A program made the position numbers and the translations under genes. This document shows, in pieces, positions 42,661 through 51,428 of a stretch of DNA of 64,000 nt (position 1 is its first letter; each line of letters begins with the position of its first letter). The notes under the pieces were generated by a model. The model did not search any database, was not told the DNA's origin, and saw nothing but the letters and a program-made list of their open reading frames with translations. The DNA comes from JAJCYL01 sp965206015 (GTDB taxonomy: Bacteria; Bacteroidota; Bacteroidia; Cytophagales; Cyclobacteriaceae): assembly GCA_965206015.1 (NCBI GenBank), contig CBDBIW010000016.1, positions 1,240,001-1,304,000 on the forward strand. Reading direction: 5' to 3'.

Positions 42661-44398
42661 ATTAAGAATCCTACTGTTGCTACTTCTTGGAACTTGTCAC
42701 AATCTAGCTGCTCAAATATTAGAATGTGGCACATCAGGAATTGATTCTTTAACTATGGTTTCAATGCCATATTATGGAAATGGTGAATTTCTAGAGGACG
42801 TATTATCCATCACAAATTCGTCACCTTCTAACCCGAACTCTCGGTTTTCACCAAGTTATTCAAATAATCAGGTAACATTTAACCTTCCTGTCAAAGTTTG
42901 GGTCTTTCATGACGATAACGGTTCTAATGGAGCACTAACTGATGATGAAGTGCATGAACTACTTAACAGAGTCAATGAGTTTCATGCAAACAACAACACA
43001 AATATTCGATTCTATCTAAAATGCGCCATAACGCATATCAACAACAGTTCGAACAATTTGATTACGAATAAACAGGATTTTGACAATACGCTTGATTCTC
43101 GTGATGAAATTAATACAATGGATTGGTTTTTTGTTGAAGATATTAATTGGGTAAATGATGATGGAATAAGTGTAGGCGGTGCAGCATATTATCCTTGGCA
43201 ATCCAGACAATTCAAATATGCCATTGAAACTGGAGGCTCAATCAGTAATTGGCTAGTAGGCGCAACCGTGCATGAAGTTGGTCATAATTTAGGGCTTGCC
43301 CATACTTTTGATGGAAGAAAAGGAGGTCAATTCTACAATGGAGACGTGACCCAAGATACCAAACAAGAACTTGTCAGCAGAAGTGCTGAAGTAGTTGTTA
43401 CAAAGTACTTTTTAGGAATTAAAACTGGTGAAGAAAGGTATACAGTTTGTGAGGTCAATGGTGATGCAATATGTGATACTGAAGCTAACCCTCGTAATTT
43501 GTCACGAGCCACAAACCTTTCAGGCTGTGATTATGTTGGAGAAATTAACCCTACAACTGGTGCTATACAACAAGAACAAGACCTTTTAGGTTGGACTTTT
43601 AGACCGCAAGAACTCAATTTCATGGCATATACTCCTACAGATTGCAGAACAGAATTTACACAAGGGCAAGTTGCTGTTATGCAGAGTAACATAATGCAAT
43701 ATATGCCTTATCATAGTAGTAACCCTAACATTCCATATCCAGACAGGTACTGGTATAATAGAAACAATATTATTTTAGAATCTTCTGTAAATTCAGGCGA
43801 AACAGATGAAATTTACGCCTCCGAAAACATTATATCTAGCAATACCTCGCAGGTAGCTATCAGAAATGGAGGCAGTGCCAATTTAATAGCTCAAACTTCT
43901 ATTACTTTAAAGCCAGGTTTTACTGTTGAAAAAGGTGCAAATTTTTCTGCAAAAGTTGAACCCATAAATAATTGCAATCTGGTAGGCCAAAAACTCATCA
44001 GAAGTAATTCAAATGCAAGAGTTAGAGGCACCAATACTTATGACGATTCCAACGCTAAAGTTCTTAACAAATATCAACAGTTGCTTGACGAAAACAAAAA
44101 GCAAATTGATTTTGACATTGTTGTATTTGAGGAACTCAACTTATCAAATAACCAAACTGAATCAAGTCTTATAAATATTTATCCTAACCCTTCAAGTGAT
44201 TACATTATAATTGAAGCAAACTTTAACCGAGTTAAGAAAGTATCGCTCTATGATCAGAATGGTCGATTTCTAAATGCATCTACATTAAACGAGACAAATA
44301 ATAAAATTAACATCTCCAACCTAAAAGGGGGGATTTACATAATAAATATCCTTCATAAAGACGGTTCAATTAAAAAAATCAAAATACTGAAAAAGTAA
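42650..44398 (+). CDS. T9SS-secreted zinc metalloprotease (M43/pappalysin-like)
   Basis: 582 residues. Signal peptide MSNKLRILLLLLLGTCHNLA, a propeptide-like region, then the catalytic zinc motif TVHEVGHNLGLAHTF (HExxHxxGxxH, about residues 205-219) and a Met-turn candidate LNFMAYTPTDC. Cysteines around VCEVNGDAICDTEANP are typical of pappalysin-type M43 domains. A short beta domain (TSITLKPGFTVEKGANFSAK) and a type A T9SS sorting domain (LINIYPNPSSDYIIIEANFN ... ISNLKGGIYIINILHKDG) follow, so it is exported across the outer membrane by T9SS. It overlaps the lipoprotein gene by 11 bp. Confidence 0.9.
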   Translation: MSNKLRILLLLLLGTCHNLAAQILECGTSGIDSLTMVSMPYYGNGEFLEDVLSITNSSPSNPNSRFSPSYSNNQVTFNLPVKVWVFHDDNGSNGALTDDEVHELLNRVNEFHANNNTNIRFYLKCAITHINNSSNNLITNKQDFDNTLDSRDEINTMDWFFVEDINWVNDDGISVGGAAYYPWQSRQFKYAIETGGSISNWLVGATVHEVGHNLGLAHTFDGRKGGQFYNGDVTQDTKQELVSRSAEVVVTKYFLGIKTGEERYTVCEVNGDAICDTEANPRNLSRATNLSGCDYVGEINPTTGAIQQEQDLLGWTFRPQELNFMAYTPTDCRTEFTQGQVAVMQSNIMQYMPYHSSNPNIPYPDRYWYNRNNIILESSVNSGETDEIYASENIISSNTSQVAIRNGGSANLIAQTSITLKPGFTVEKGANFSAKVEPINNCNLVGQKLIRSNSNARVRGTNTYDDSNAKVLNKYQQLLDENKKQIDFDIVVFEELNLSNNQTESSLINIYPNPSSDYIIIEANFNRVKKVSLYDQNGRFLNASTLNETNNKINISNLKGGIYIINILHKDGSIKKIKILKK

Positions 44399-44480
44399 GC
44401 CATATAAGAATATGTAAGAAATCATAGCTGTGCTAACCAGCACACAAGCCAAAGCTACGATTCTTGCATAGACGTTGTGC
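44399..44480 (+). other. attC-like site 2
   Basis: R'' GCCATATAA(G) at 44399-44408, left arm TATGTAAGAAATCATAGCT (44411-44429), loop containing its own GTGCT/AGCAC hairpin, right arm AGCTACGATTCTTGCATA (44453-44470), R' G|TTGTGC (44474-44480). The arms pair over 18 positions with two transition mismatches and one unpaired A in the left arm, the same architecture as site 1 with unrelated sequence. Confidence 0.7.
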
Positions 44481-44908
44481 CCAATTAATGGAAACCGCAA
44501 ACAAAACAAAAATCAATAGGTAATTGCAAGCCAAAATCAAATATGACTTTTTAAACAAAATATGGAGACACAATGCAACAGGTGGGTGGTATTTTGTCTC
44601 TCTACCAAAGGATATTTCAAAAGAAATCAAGGAACATCTACAATGGCAGGAAGAAGGTTGGGGAAGAATGAAAGCTACTGCCGAAGTTAAAGAGTTTGAA
44701 TGGGACACAGCAATTTGGTTCGACAAAAAGCACAACACTTACTTGCTTCCGCTAAAAACGGACATTAGAAAAAAAGCCAGTCTTGAATTGGACGATACAA
44801 TTGCCGTAAGCATCTCGATATAATCTGAATGATATGCACAGGCTCACAAGAATAACTGCAATCCTAATACAGCTTCAATCCAAAAAGATAGTTACAGCCA
44901 AAGAGATA
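44475..44908 (+). mobile_element. Gene cassette 3, its 3' att site destroyed by an IS3 element
   Basis: Starts (G)TTGTGCCC at 44474. It carries one gene (44524). A degenerate R''-like GGCTCACAAG lies at 44841-44850, roughly the complement of the start with one indel, but the rest of the expected attC is interrupted at about 44909 by IS3 DNA. Confidence 0.45.
44524..44823 (+). CDS. DUF1905-domain protein (cassette 3)
   Basis: 99 residues with a TTG start at 44524 (MQAKIKYDFLNKIWRHNATG). The whole length matches the DUF1905 beta-barrel (GGWYFVSLPKDISKEIKEHL; GWGRMKATAEV; LPLKTDIRKKASLELDDTIA). Stand-alone DUF1905 proteins are small cytosolic proteins of unknown role, common on mobile DNA. It is the only gene of cassette 3. 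Confidence 0.85.
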   Translation: MQAKIKYDFLNKIWRHNATGGWYFVSLPKDISKEIKEHLQWQEEGWGRMKATAEVKEFEWDTAIWFDKKHNTYLLPLKTDIRKKASLELDDTIAVSISI

Positions 44909-44998
44909 GTGTAGCCTTACCAGTTATCGGACCACTCTAAATTCAACTTTTTAGTTGATTTTTTAGCTATCAGGGAGCTGTTATTAATCGTTAGGATA

Positions 44999-46088
44999 AT
45001 TAGTTTGTGTAAAATCTTCAAGCAGCATACTGTGCGTGCTTATGCTTAAAATATTTTTTCACTTGCGGTTTATCGGCTTTTCTTTTATTCATAAATTGGT
45101 TGATATTATCCTTGAGTTGTTCTTTATTAATTGCTCTTTTCTTACCTATGATGTTTGTTTTTAAATCTTGATTGAGATATTCTTGTGGGTTGAGTTCAGG
45201 TGAATAAGGTGGAATAAAGAAAACTTCTATCCTTTGTTTATTTTCTTCTAACCATTGTAGTCGCTTCTTGGTTTTGTGTGCAGGATGATTATCTGTGATA
45301 AAAAATATTTTTTTTCTACTGTGCTTAATCATTTGCTGTAGAAACTTTTGAAAGACCTCACTATTAAAACCTGCTTCCATAAGCATAAATTGTAAATGGC
45401 CTCTATTGCTAATTGCTGAGATCATATTGACTGTAAAACGCTTTCCTGTTGCCATAATAATTGGTGTTTTTCCTTTTGGTGCATAACTTCTTCCTGCTTG
45501 ATGGTTGCTTCTACAACCTGTTTCATCTCCAAAATAGATAATAGCCTTTTCTTTCTTAGCACGCTCTTTAATGGTTGGATATTCGTCTTCTAACCACTTC
45601 TGTACTTTCTCTGGTTTTTGCTCAAAGGCTTTTTTTATAGGCTTCTGAGGTGTATATCCCCATTTCTTTAAATAACGACCCACTTGCCAACGGGATAATT
45701 CTACGCCATACTTTATAGCAATGAGTTGTTGTACTGCTTCTCGGGTCCATAAACCAAAAGGGAGCTTCAACTGATCTGGAAGCTTATCTTTTATCAACTG
45801 ACGAATCTGATAAGCTTGGTCTTTCTTTAACTTATTACCTCCTTGAACTCCTCGTTTTTTACTCCTTAAAGCTCTTTTTCCTCCTTGCTTATAGATAGCC
45901 CAAATCTTGTTCACCCCTGGCTCTGTTATTCCAAAAACAATACTGGCTTGCTTTTGTGTCCCTAACTTCTTTCGCAAATATTCTGCTACTCTAAACCGTG
46001 TCTCCTCTTGCGCTTGTTTGTTTTTGCGCTTCTTTACCTTTGTTTTCATACTGTAAAGATACAATAAATAAAAATAATAAGAACTAAA
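44999..46088 (-). mobile_element. IS630-family insertion sequence
   Basis: About 1.09 kb, flanked by TA at 44997-44998 and 46089-46090, the usual IS630 target duplication. The ends ATTAGTTTGTG and (complement) TTTAGTTCTTA form imperfect inverted repeats. It is inserted in the 3' part of an IS3 orfB, and excising it with one TA restores that reading frame. It encodes a single intact transposase and may be active. Confidence 0.8.
45018..46049 (-). CDS. IS630-family transposase, intact
   Basis: 343 residues from the ATG at 46047-46049 (MKTKVKKRKNKQAQEETRFR); a longer frame upstream enters the flanking IS3. Helix-turn-helix regions (KQASIVFGITEPGVNKIWAI; SRWQVGRYLKKWGYTPQKP) precede the DDE domain: AIIYFGDETGC (D), KIFFITDNHPAH (D), FIPPYSPELNPQEYLNQDLK (E). 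All three catalytic residues are present and the frame is uninterrupted. It cuts and pastes the element at TA dinucleotides. Confidence 0.92.
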   Translation of the reverse strand: MKTKVKKRKNKQAQEETRFRVAEYLRKKLGTQKQASIVFGITEPGVNKIWAIYKQGGKRALRSKKRGVQGGNKLKKDQAYQIRQLIKDKLPDQLKLPFGLWTREAVQQLIAIKYGVELSRWQVGRYLKKWGYTPQKPIKKAFEQKPEKVQKWLEDEYPTIKERAKKEKAIIYFGDETGCRSNHQAGRSYAPKGKTPIIMATGKRFTVNMISAISNRGHLQFMLMEAGFNSEVFQKFLQQMIKHSRKKIFFITDNHPAHKTKKRLQWLEENKQRIEVFFIPPYSPELNPQEYLNQDLKTNIIGKKRAINKEQLKDNINQFMNKRKADKPQVKKYFKHKHAQYAA

Positions 46089-46475
46089 TAATGCTCTTAT
46101 TAATAATTGTGGTAAAGTCCTGAACAGGCTTGCGGAGAGGCACTTTTCCACTGTTCACAGCTTGTACATAGTAGTCCATCGGTGATATTCCACCAGGTGA
46201 ACTATGGGGATGATGACTGTTATAGTCTTGTCTCCATCTCTCAGCTATTATTCTCACCTGCTCCGGATCTTCAAGCCAGTAAGCGTCCAGTACATCTTCT
46301 CTAAAGAGCCGATTGAACCTTTCAATGTAAGCGTTTTGGGTGGGCATGCCTGGTTGGATAAACTTGAGTTTGATGTTCTTAGCCTTACACCAATCACCCA
46401 ATCGGTGAGAGATGAACTCTGGCCCATTATCTACTCTTATGTGCTTTGGCAATCCATTGTTTTTGCATACTTAAA

Positions 46476-46669
46476 TATAATACATAACGTGTAATATTTC
46501 AGAATGCCTTGCAACGATCTTAACTTGTTCAAGGGTTATTGGTTTTTTTCGTCCCATTGCCGGCAAAGTTAACTCTGGATTGTGTATCCTCGTGAAAATT
46601 TCTACTTAGGATAAATTACACTTTAAGTGTATAATGTAGTGTTGATTCAATCACCTATAAGTACTGCGC
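46476..46669. other. Interval upstream of the gliding-type gene; small frame and 15-bp inverted repeat
   Basis: A 28-codon minus-strand frame (MGRKKPITLEQVKIVARHSE) runs out at the IS3 breakpoint near 46475; it may be the N-terminus of a disrupted gene. At 46617-46631 the inverted repeat TACACTT-T-AAGTGTA lies 38 bp before the next ATG and could be an operator. Confidence 0.4.
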
Positions 46670-49294
46670 ATGTTTTCGTTGTTTTTGAGTAAAAGGAAGC
46701 ATACTCGATTTCTTACTATTGTCGGGATAATCATAGTGTTGTTCACAACAAGGGCATTAGCATTTCACATTGTCGGTGGTGAAATTGAATTGATACATCT
46801 GGATGGTTTTAACTACAGGATCAATGTTATTCAATACTTTGATCGGGCACAGACATTTAATCAAGGTCCGGAAGCACAGATTTTTGTTTTTACCTATCGC
46901 AATAGTGATAGGGAATTGATGCGAATTGATACGCTTTTGCTGACACGCCAGGAGCCTGTTCTGTATACCAAGCCCGATTGTGCAATTGCTCAATTAAGCA
47001 CTGAAAAAGTTTTGTTCACTAAGGATATTACCCTTGACCCTGACCAATTCGATGACCCGGAAGGATATTTTTTGGTATGGGAGAGATGTTGCAGAAATGC
47101 TTCTGTGGTCAATATTTCAAATCCTTTATCAACTGGGATGACTTACGCCGTGGAGTTTCCTCCTATTATAAAGGATGGTGTACCCTTTGTTAATTCGTCT
47201 CCTTCACTATTCCCACCGCTAAGTGATTTTGCATGTGTAGGCGAACTCTACTATGCTGACTTCGCAGGAGTTGATCTTGACGGAGATTCACTTGCATATT
47301 CCTTAACAGAACCATTAAATAGTTCATCGACCGTAGCATTACCTATTCCTCAATATCCAGATTCAAATAGAAAGGTTGTTTGGATGCCAGGTATAAGTAA
47401 TCAAAACATTATCCCAGGGGTACCGTCACTTAATATCAGTAATGCAGGATTTATTACAGTTCGTCCGGAAGACCCCGGATTGTATGTTTTCGCTGCCTTA
47501 GCAGAGGAGTTCAGGGATGGGGTCAAAATTGGAGAAACCAGACGGGATTTTCAATTGCTGGTAATAGACAGTTGTGTTCCAGGCAATGCTCCGGTTGTCC
47601 GAGCCACCAGGCCAGACAATGGCCTGGATTATTTTGAAGGCCAGGTTATTTCATTTACAGCCGATGAACTTAAATGTTTTAATTTTTTTGTTCAAGACAA
47701 TGATGGAGAAGAGAATGTAACTCTGAAAGCCTTGGGCGTCAATTTTGACCAAGACGCTTCGGAAGTATTTTCAGTCAATACGGTCACATTGAGTGGCGGT
47801 AACGAACTGGCCGTCGAGGTGTGTATCCCAGACTGTCCTTTCATACCTGGTCAAAATTTCCTGATCGATTTCATTGCGATGGATGATGCATGTCCACTTC
47901 CAAGAATGGATACGCTACGAATGTCATTTTTTGTAGAACCGCCCCCTAATCAATTACCAATGTTTGAGGATCCTGATAAACTAGTCGAGATTTTCATAAA
48001 CGAAGGAGAAACTACCAGTACATTAATTTCTGGTGTTGATGCTGATGGCGACACATTAGATCTAAAAATCTTGAATGACGGATTCGACCCCGCACAATTT
48101 GGAATGGCATTTAGCCCCGTCACGTCAACAGATGGTACAATTGCAATTATCCATGACTTGGACGGGAATTGCCTGACTCATGATTTCGGAGTTCAAAATA
48201 TGTTTCAACTACAGCTTGCCCTGGAAGATAGAGATGAGTGCATGTTTCCAACTGCTGATCTGCTTAACCTAAATGTAACGGTAGATCTTCCGCCAAATAC
48301 TGATCCTGTAGTGAGCACCACTAATGGTCAGAATATAATTGAGCTAACATTGGGTGAATTGATAGATTTCGAAGTTAATGCTATTGATGCTGATGGAGAT
48401 ACCATCAAGTTAGATGCGTTTGGCGAAGGGTTCAATCTGGACGATTTGGACATTCAGTTTCTTCCTGATAGTGGAAGATCAACTGCGTCATCCTCTTTTG
48501 CCTGGCAATTTAATTGTGGTAGTGTTGATTTGACCGAGGTAGAAGAATTTACTGTAAATTTTGTAGCTACAGATCAGGATAAGTGTAAAGTACCCAATGC
48601 CGATACCTTATCAGTTGTGTTTAGACTAATTTTCCCATTCAATAGCCCACCAGTAATATCAGGTGACAATCAGGGAGCAATGATCGAGGAAGGTGACGTT
48701 ATTGATGTCAAAGTCCTGGCTCCATTGGAACTACCAATTGTTGGGTCTGATGCAGACGGTGACGGCATGACTCTTTCTTTACTTGTAGGGCCTGCATTGC
48801 CTTCATCCGAAAATTTTGAGTTTGAAACCATTGATGGCTCATCTGAAGTGACCTCTATTGTAAATTGGACGCCAGCGTGTTCACTACTTAATAATGATGG
48901 AAGCCCGAGGGAGTTTGAGGTGAGTTTTTTGCTTCAGGACAACAGCTGTCCTGAGCCAAAATCAGATACACTATCGGTTACATTAAGAATATTTGACACC
49001 CCTGTTACATTTGACCAGTTTGAACCACCCAATGTTATAACTCCGAATGGAGACGAAATGAACGACGTGTTTTCACTTTCGGGTAATGATACACCATCAT
49101 TTAACCTACCTCCTGATAGTTGTGATGATATTTTTCAGAATGTCACCATTGTAAACAGGTACGGTAAACCTGTCTTTGAGTCTAGTGACAGGAATTTTGT
49201 ATGGGATGCCAACGAAAACACGCAGGGAACCTACTATTACAACGTCGCTTACTCAAATAGCGAATTTAGAGGCACTCTCACTCTTGTAGATTAG
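46670..49294 (+). CDS. Large surface protein with gliding-motility-associated C-terminal domain (T9SS type B)
   Basis: 874 residues. Signal sequence after a basic N-terminus (FLTIVGIIIVLFTTRALAFH). The N-terminal region GGEIELIHLDGFNYRINVIQ with WERCCRNASVVNIS is the common N-terminal domain of this family. Three or four Ig/cadherin-like repeats follow, each with an aspartate-rich DADGDT element (GVDADGDTLDLKI, AIDADGDTIKLDAF, GSDADGDGMTLSLL), suggesting Ca2+ binding. The C-terminus PPNVITPNGDEMNDVFSLSG ... VTIVNRYGKPVFESSDRNFV ... NTQGTYYYNVAY is the type B CTD (CHU_C) that directs T9SS export. Probably a cell-surface or matrix protein. Confidence 0.93.
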   Translation: MFSLFLSKRKHTRFLTIVGIIIVLFTTRALAFHIVGGEIELIHLDGFNYRINVIQYFDRAQTFNQGPEAQIFVFTYRNSDRELMRIDTLLLTRQEPVLYTKPDCAIAQLSTEKVLFTKDITLDPDQFDDPEGYFLVWERCCRNASVVNISNPLSTGMTYAVEFPPIIKDGVPFVNSSPSLFPPLSDFACVGELYYADFAGVDLDGDSLAYSLTEPLNSSSTVALPIPQYPDSNRKVVWMPGISNQNIIPGVPSLNISNAGFITVRPEDPGLYVFAALAEEFRDGVKIGETRRDFQLLVIDSCVPGNAPVVRATRPDNGLDYFEGQVISFTADELKCFNFFVQDNDGEENVTLKALGVNFDQDASEVFSVNTVTLSGGNELAVEVCIPDCPFIPGQNFLIDFIAMDDACPLPRMDTLRMSFFVEPPPNQLPMFEDPDKLVEIFINEGETTSTLISGVDADGDTLDLKILNDGFDPAQFGMAFSPVTSTDGTIAIIHDLDGNCLTHDFGVQNMFQLQLALEDRDECMFPTADLLNLNVTVDLPPNTDPVVSTTNGQNIIELTLGELIDFEVNAIDADGDTIKLDAFGEGFNLDDLDIQFLPDSGRSTASSSFAWQFNCGSVDLTEVEEFTVNFVATDQDKCKVPNADTLSVVFRLIFPFNSPPVISGDNQGAMIEEGDVIDVKVLAPLELPIVGSDADGDGMTLSLLVGPALPSSENFEFETIDGSSEVTSIVNWTPACSLLNNDGSPREFEVSFLLQDNSCPEPKSDTLSVTLRIFDTPVTFDQFEPPNVITPNGDEMNDVFSLSGNDTPSFNLPPDSCDDIFQNVTIVNRYGKPVFESSDRNFVWDANENTQGTYYYNVAYSNSEFRGTLTLVD

Positions 49295-49335
49295 TACTTT
49301 ATTAAAAGTAGAAGTATAATTTTGCGCCTCCTTGA

Positions 49336-49731
49336 ATGAAAAGTACTAGCTGGAGATTCTTTCTAATACCCAAATTGAAATTTGCTGGTTCTGGAGCAAT
49401 AGCTACTTCCGTTGATTATGTAGTCTATGTACTTTTGGTAAGTTCATTGGAACCTGTTATGTCCAATGTGATATCCTACTCATTGGCAGTAGTAGTGAAT
49501 TTTCTTCTTCAAAAGAAATTTATTTTCACACCCACAAGGAAGACGTCCGAGGCGTTAATAATGTCCATTGCCTTTTCTGTAGCAGGGTTAATGCTTGGCA
49601 CCTTGCTCATCTACTTATTAAATGAAACGCATTTATTTAATGCAAATCAATATTCTATCAAATTGATTGTTACAGGAATTGTGTTTTTCTATAATTTTTA
49701 CACAAAGCGATTTGCGTTTGAAAATAGGTGA
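49336..49731 (+). CDS. GtrA-family membrane protein
   Basis: 131 residues, four membrane helices. Family features: FAGSGAIATSVDYVVYVLLV, NVISYSLAVVVNFLLQKKFI and FYNFYTKRFAF. GtrA proteins are thought to flip or deliver undecaprenyl-linked glucose or related lipid-linked sugars for polysaccharide or teichoic-acid decoration. It opens a block of glycosyltransferase genes, 42 bp after the surface-protein gene. Confidence 0.88.
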   Translation: MKSTSWRFFLIPKLKFAGSGAIATSVDYVVYVLLVSSLEPVMSNVISYSLAVVVNFLLQKKFIFTPTRKTSEALIMSIAFSVAGLMLGTLLIYLLNETHLFNANQYSIKLIVTGIVFFYNFYTKRFAFENR

Positions 49732-49877
49732 GATATAGCCGGGAAGTGAGGGCATTTCGATGTAATATTGCACATATTTTTTTTAAATAAACGAAGGCGG
49801 CAATTGTAAAAAGAATCTACCTTCAGTAAGAAGAAGTTCTTTATTACCTTTGCTGAAATTTTCTGACAACATTGTCT

Positions 49878-51416
49878 ATGGATACTTTTGTTATTACAGT
49901 ATATTTTGTTTTTCTAGCGATTTGGGTGCTTTATACAATATCTCTTATTCATCTGATCATCCATGTTGGAATTGAAAAAAGAAGGAAGAAGAATAATAAA
50001 GGGCGGGAGTTGAGATATCCGGCGTTTGACGTAAAAGATCCAAATATTCCAGTAGTTACTGTACAGGTTCCAATGTATAATGAATTGTACGTGGCAGAGA
50101 GAGTTATTGATTGCGTAGCATCGTTTAACTACCCTGCCGCCAGGTTAGAGATCCAGATTTTGGATGACTCTACTGACGAATCTAAAGATGCAGTTGCAAA
50201 GCGGGTAGTTCATTGGCAGAAGCAGGGAATAGACATTAAACATATTCATCGAAGTGATAGATCTGGATACAAAGCGGGGGCTTTGGCAGAGGCAACACCA
50301 AAAGCGAGGGGCGAATTTATAGCCTTGTTTGACGCCGACTTCCTCCCGGATAAAGATTTTCTTCTTACAGTTTTACCTTACTTTGACAACGACAATGTGG
50401 GGGTAGTGCAGGCTAGATGGGCCCATTTGAACGGCGAGTATAGCATGCTGACAAAGCTCCAGACACTCTCTATGGATGCTTTCTTCTTGCTAGAGCAATT
50501 TGGCCGCAGTTTAGCTGGATATTATATAAGATTTAATGGTTCTGGTGGTATGTGGAGAAAAACCTGCATCGAAGATGCTGGTGGCTGGACCGGGGATACC
50601 TTGAGTGAAGATTTGGACCTCGGATTCCGAGCCCAAATGAAGGGCTGGAAGTTCAATTATACCAATCACATAGAATGCGCCGGTGAAGTACCAGTTACAA
50701 TTAGTGGTGTAAAAAATCAATACTACCGTTGGAGTAAAGGGAAGACTGAGGTCGTAAAAAAATTGAGTAAAGCTGCTCTTAAAATAAAAATGCCTTTTGC
50801 GCACAAATTCCACTATTTTGCTGACCTCTGGAATATAGCAGCGAACGTGGCCATATTGATTATTGCCGTGTTTAGTGTGCCCTTTGTGCACGTTGCCGCT
50901 ACAAGCGAGAAGTTTGCTGATGTCTGGCAATGGTCATCTATTGGTTTGATCTATACAATAACTTTGTTGTATATGATGTCTTATGTCTATTATTTCAGAC
51001 ATAATTCAGTGAGACGATCCATAATTGATATTATAACAGACTTTCCATTCTTTGCATTTCTTTTCACCAGTCTGACATTACATCAGAATATTGCTATCAT
51101 TGATGGATTTAGAGGGAAAGCCACACCTTTCGTTAGAACTCCAAAATATAGTATCCATGCGAAAGGTGAATCATGGACCGGAAGCAAATATCAGCCAACA
51201 AGGGTGGCATTATCAACCTATCTTGAATTAGTCCTGTCAGTGTTTTTTACATATGGAGTTTATCTTGATTTCTACTATGGCTTGTATGGTTTTATTCCGT
51301 GGCATTTATTTCTTGCGGTCGGAGCTGCTTACACTTTTTGGTTAACTGTAAGCCAGGACCGTATTAAGTCCGCAAAGAAAATGGAGAAAGAGCCTGAACT
51401 CGTAAAAGCAGCCTAA
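49878..51416 (+). CDS. Processive GT2 glycosyltransferase (cellulose-synthase-like)
   Basis: 512 residues from the ATG at 49878; an in-frame TTG lies two codons earlier. One N-terminal membrane helix, a cytosolic GT-A domain (QVPMYNELYVAERVID, LDDSTDES, DADFLPDKDFLL as DxD, DTLSEDLDLGFRAQMKG, and QYYRWSKGKTEVVKK as the QxxRW processivity motif), then four or five C-terminal helices. Relatives make beta-linked homopolysaccharides or transfer sugar to lipid carriers. The following GT2 gene starts 12 bp after the stop, so they are one transcription unit. Confidence 0.92.
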   Translation: MDTFVITVYFVFLAIWVLYTISLIHLIIHVGIEKRRKKNNKGRELRYPAFDVKDPNIPVVTVQVPMYNELYVAERVIDCVASFNYPAARLEIQILDDSTDESKDAVAKRVVHWQKQGIDIKHIHRSDRSGYKAGALAEATPKARGEFIALFDADFLPDKDFLLTVLPYFDNDNVGVVQARWAHLNGEYSMLTKLQTLSMDAFFLLEQFGRSLAGYYIRFNGSGGMWRKTCIEDAGGWTGDTLSEDLDLGFRAQMKGWKFNYTNHIECAGEVPVTISGVKNQYYRWSKGKTEVVKKLSKAALKIKMPFAHKFHYFADLWNIAANVAILIIAVFSVPFVHVAATSEKFADVWQWSSIGLIYTITLLYMMSYVYYFRHNSVRRSIIDIITDFPFFAFLFTSLTLHQNIAIIDGFRGKATPFVRTPKYSIHAKGESWTGSKYQPTRVALSTYLELVLSVFFTYGVYLDFYYGLYGFIPWHLFLAVGAAYTFWLTVSQDRIKSAKKMEKEPELVKAA

Positions 51417-51428
51417 TTAAAAGTTCCT

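Larger units (their letters stand above)
42230..44474 (+). mobile_element. Integron-like gene cassette 2 (two genes)
   Basis: Begins (G)TTATATGGC at 42229-42238. Its terminal attC begins GCCATATAA at 44399-44407, the exact reverse complement over nine bases. At about 2.2 kb it is long for a cassette and carries two overlapping genes (lipoprotein and metalloprotease). The different nine-base tags of cassettes 1 and 2 argue against a simple repeated sequence. Confidence 0.65.
44909..46475 (-). mobile_element. IS3-family (IS407-like) 3' half, interrupted by IS630
   Basis: Right terminal repeat TGTAGCCTTACCAGTTATCG (44909-44928) matches the IS3 left-end fragment at 38039. The OrfB tail on the minus strand reads HIRVDNGPEFISHRLGDWCK (catalytic Asp), QNAYIERFNRLFREDVLDAY (catalytic Glu) and YNSHHPHSSPGGISPMDYYV. 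It enters IS630 DNA at 46088. Removing IS630 and one TA restores the frame INKSIILTINNSSLIAKKST, ending EWSDNW and a stop inside the terminal repeat. The 5' half is deleted near 46475. Confidence 0.82.

Noticed and set aside
44841..44995. A third attC with arms AATAACTGCAATCC and its partner ending before GTTAGGA
   Set aside because: The right arm lies inside the IS3 terminal region (TGTAGCCTTACC onwards), so the match must be coincidental. Only a degenerate R'' is left in cassette 3.
44981..46106. TTATTAAT / ATTAATAA as the ends of the IS630 element
   Set aside because: Ends at the TA dinucleotides 44997 and 46089 fit IS630 target duplication and restore the IS3 reading frame; the outer match is inside the IS3 sequence.
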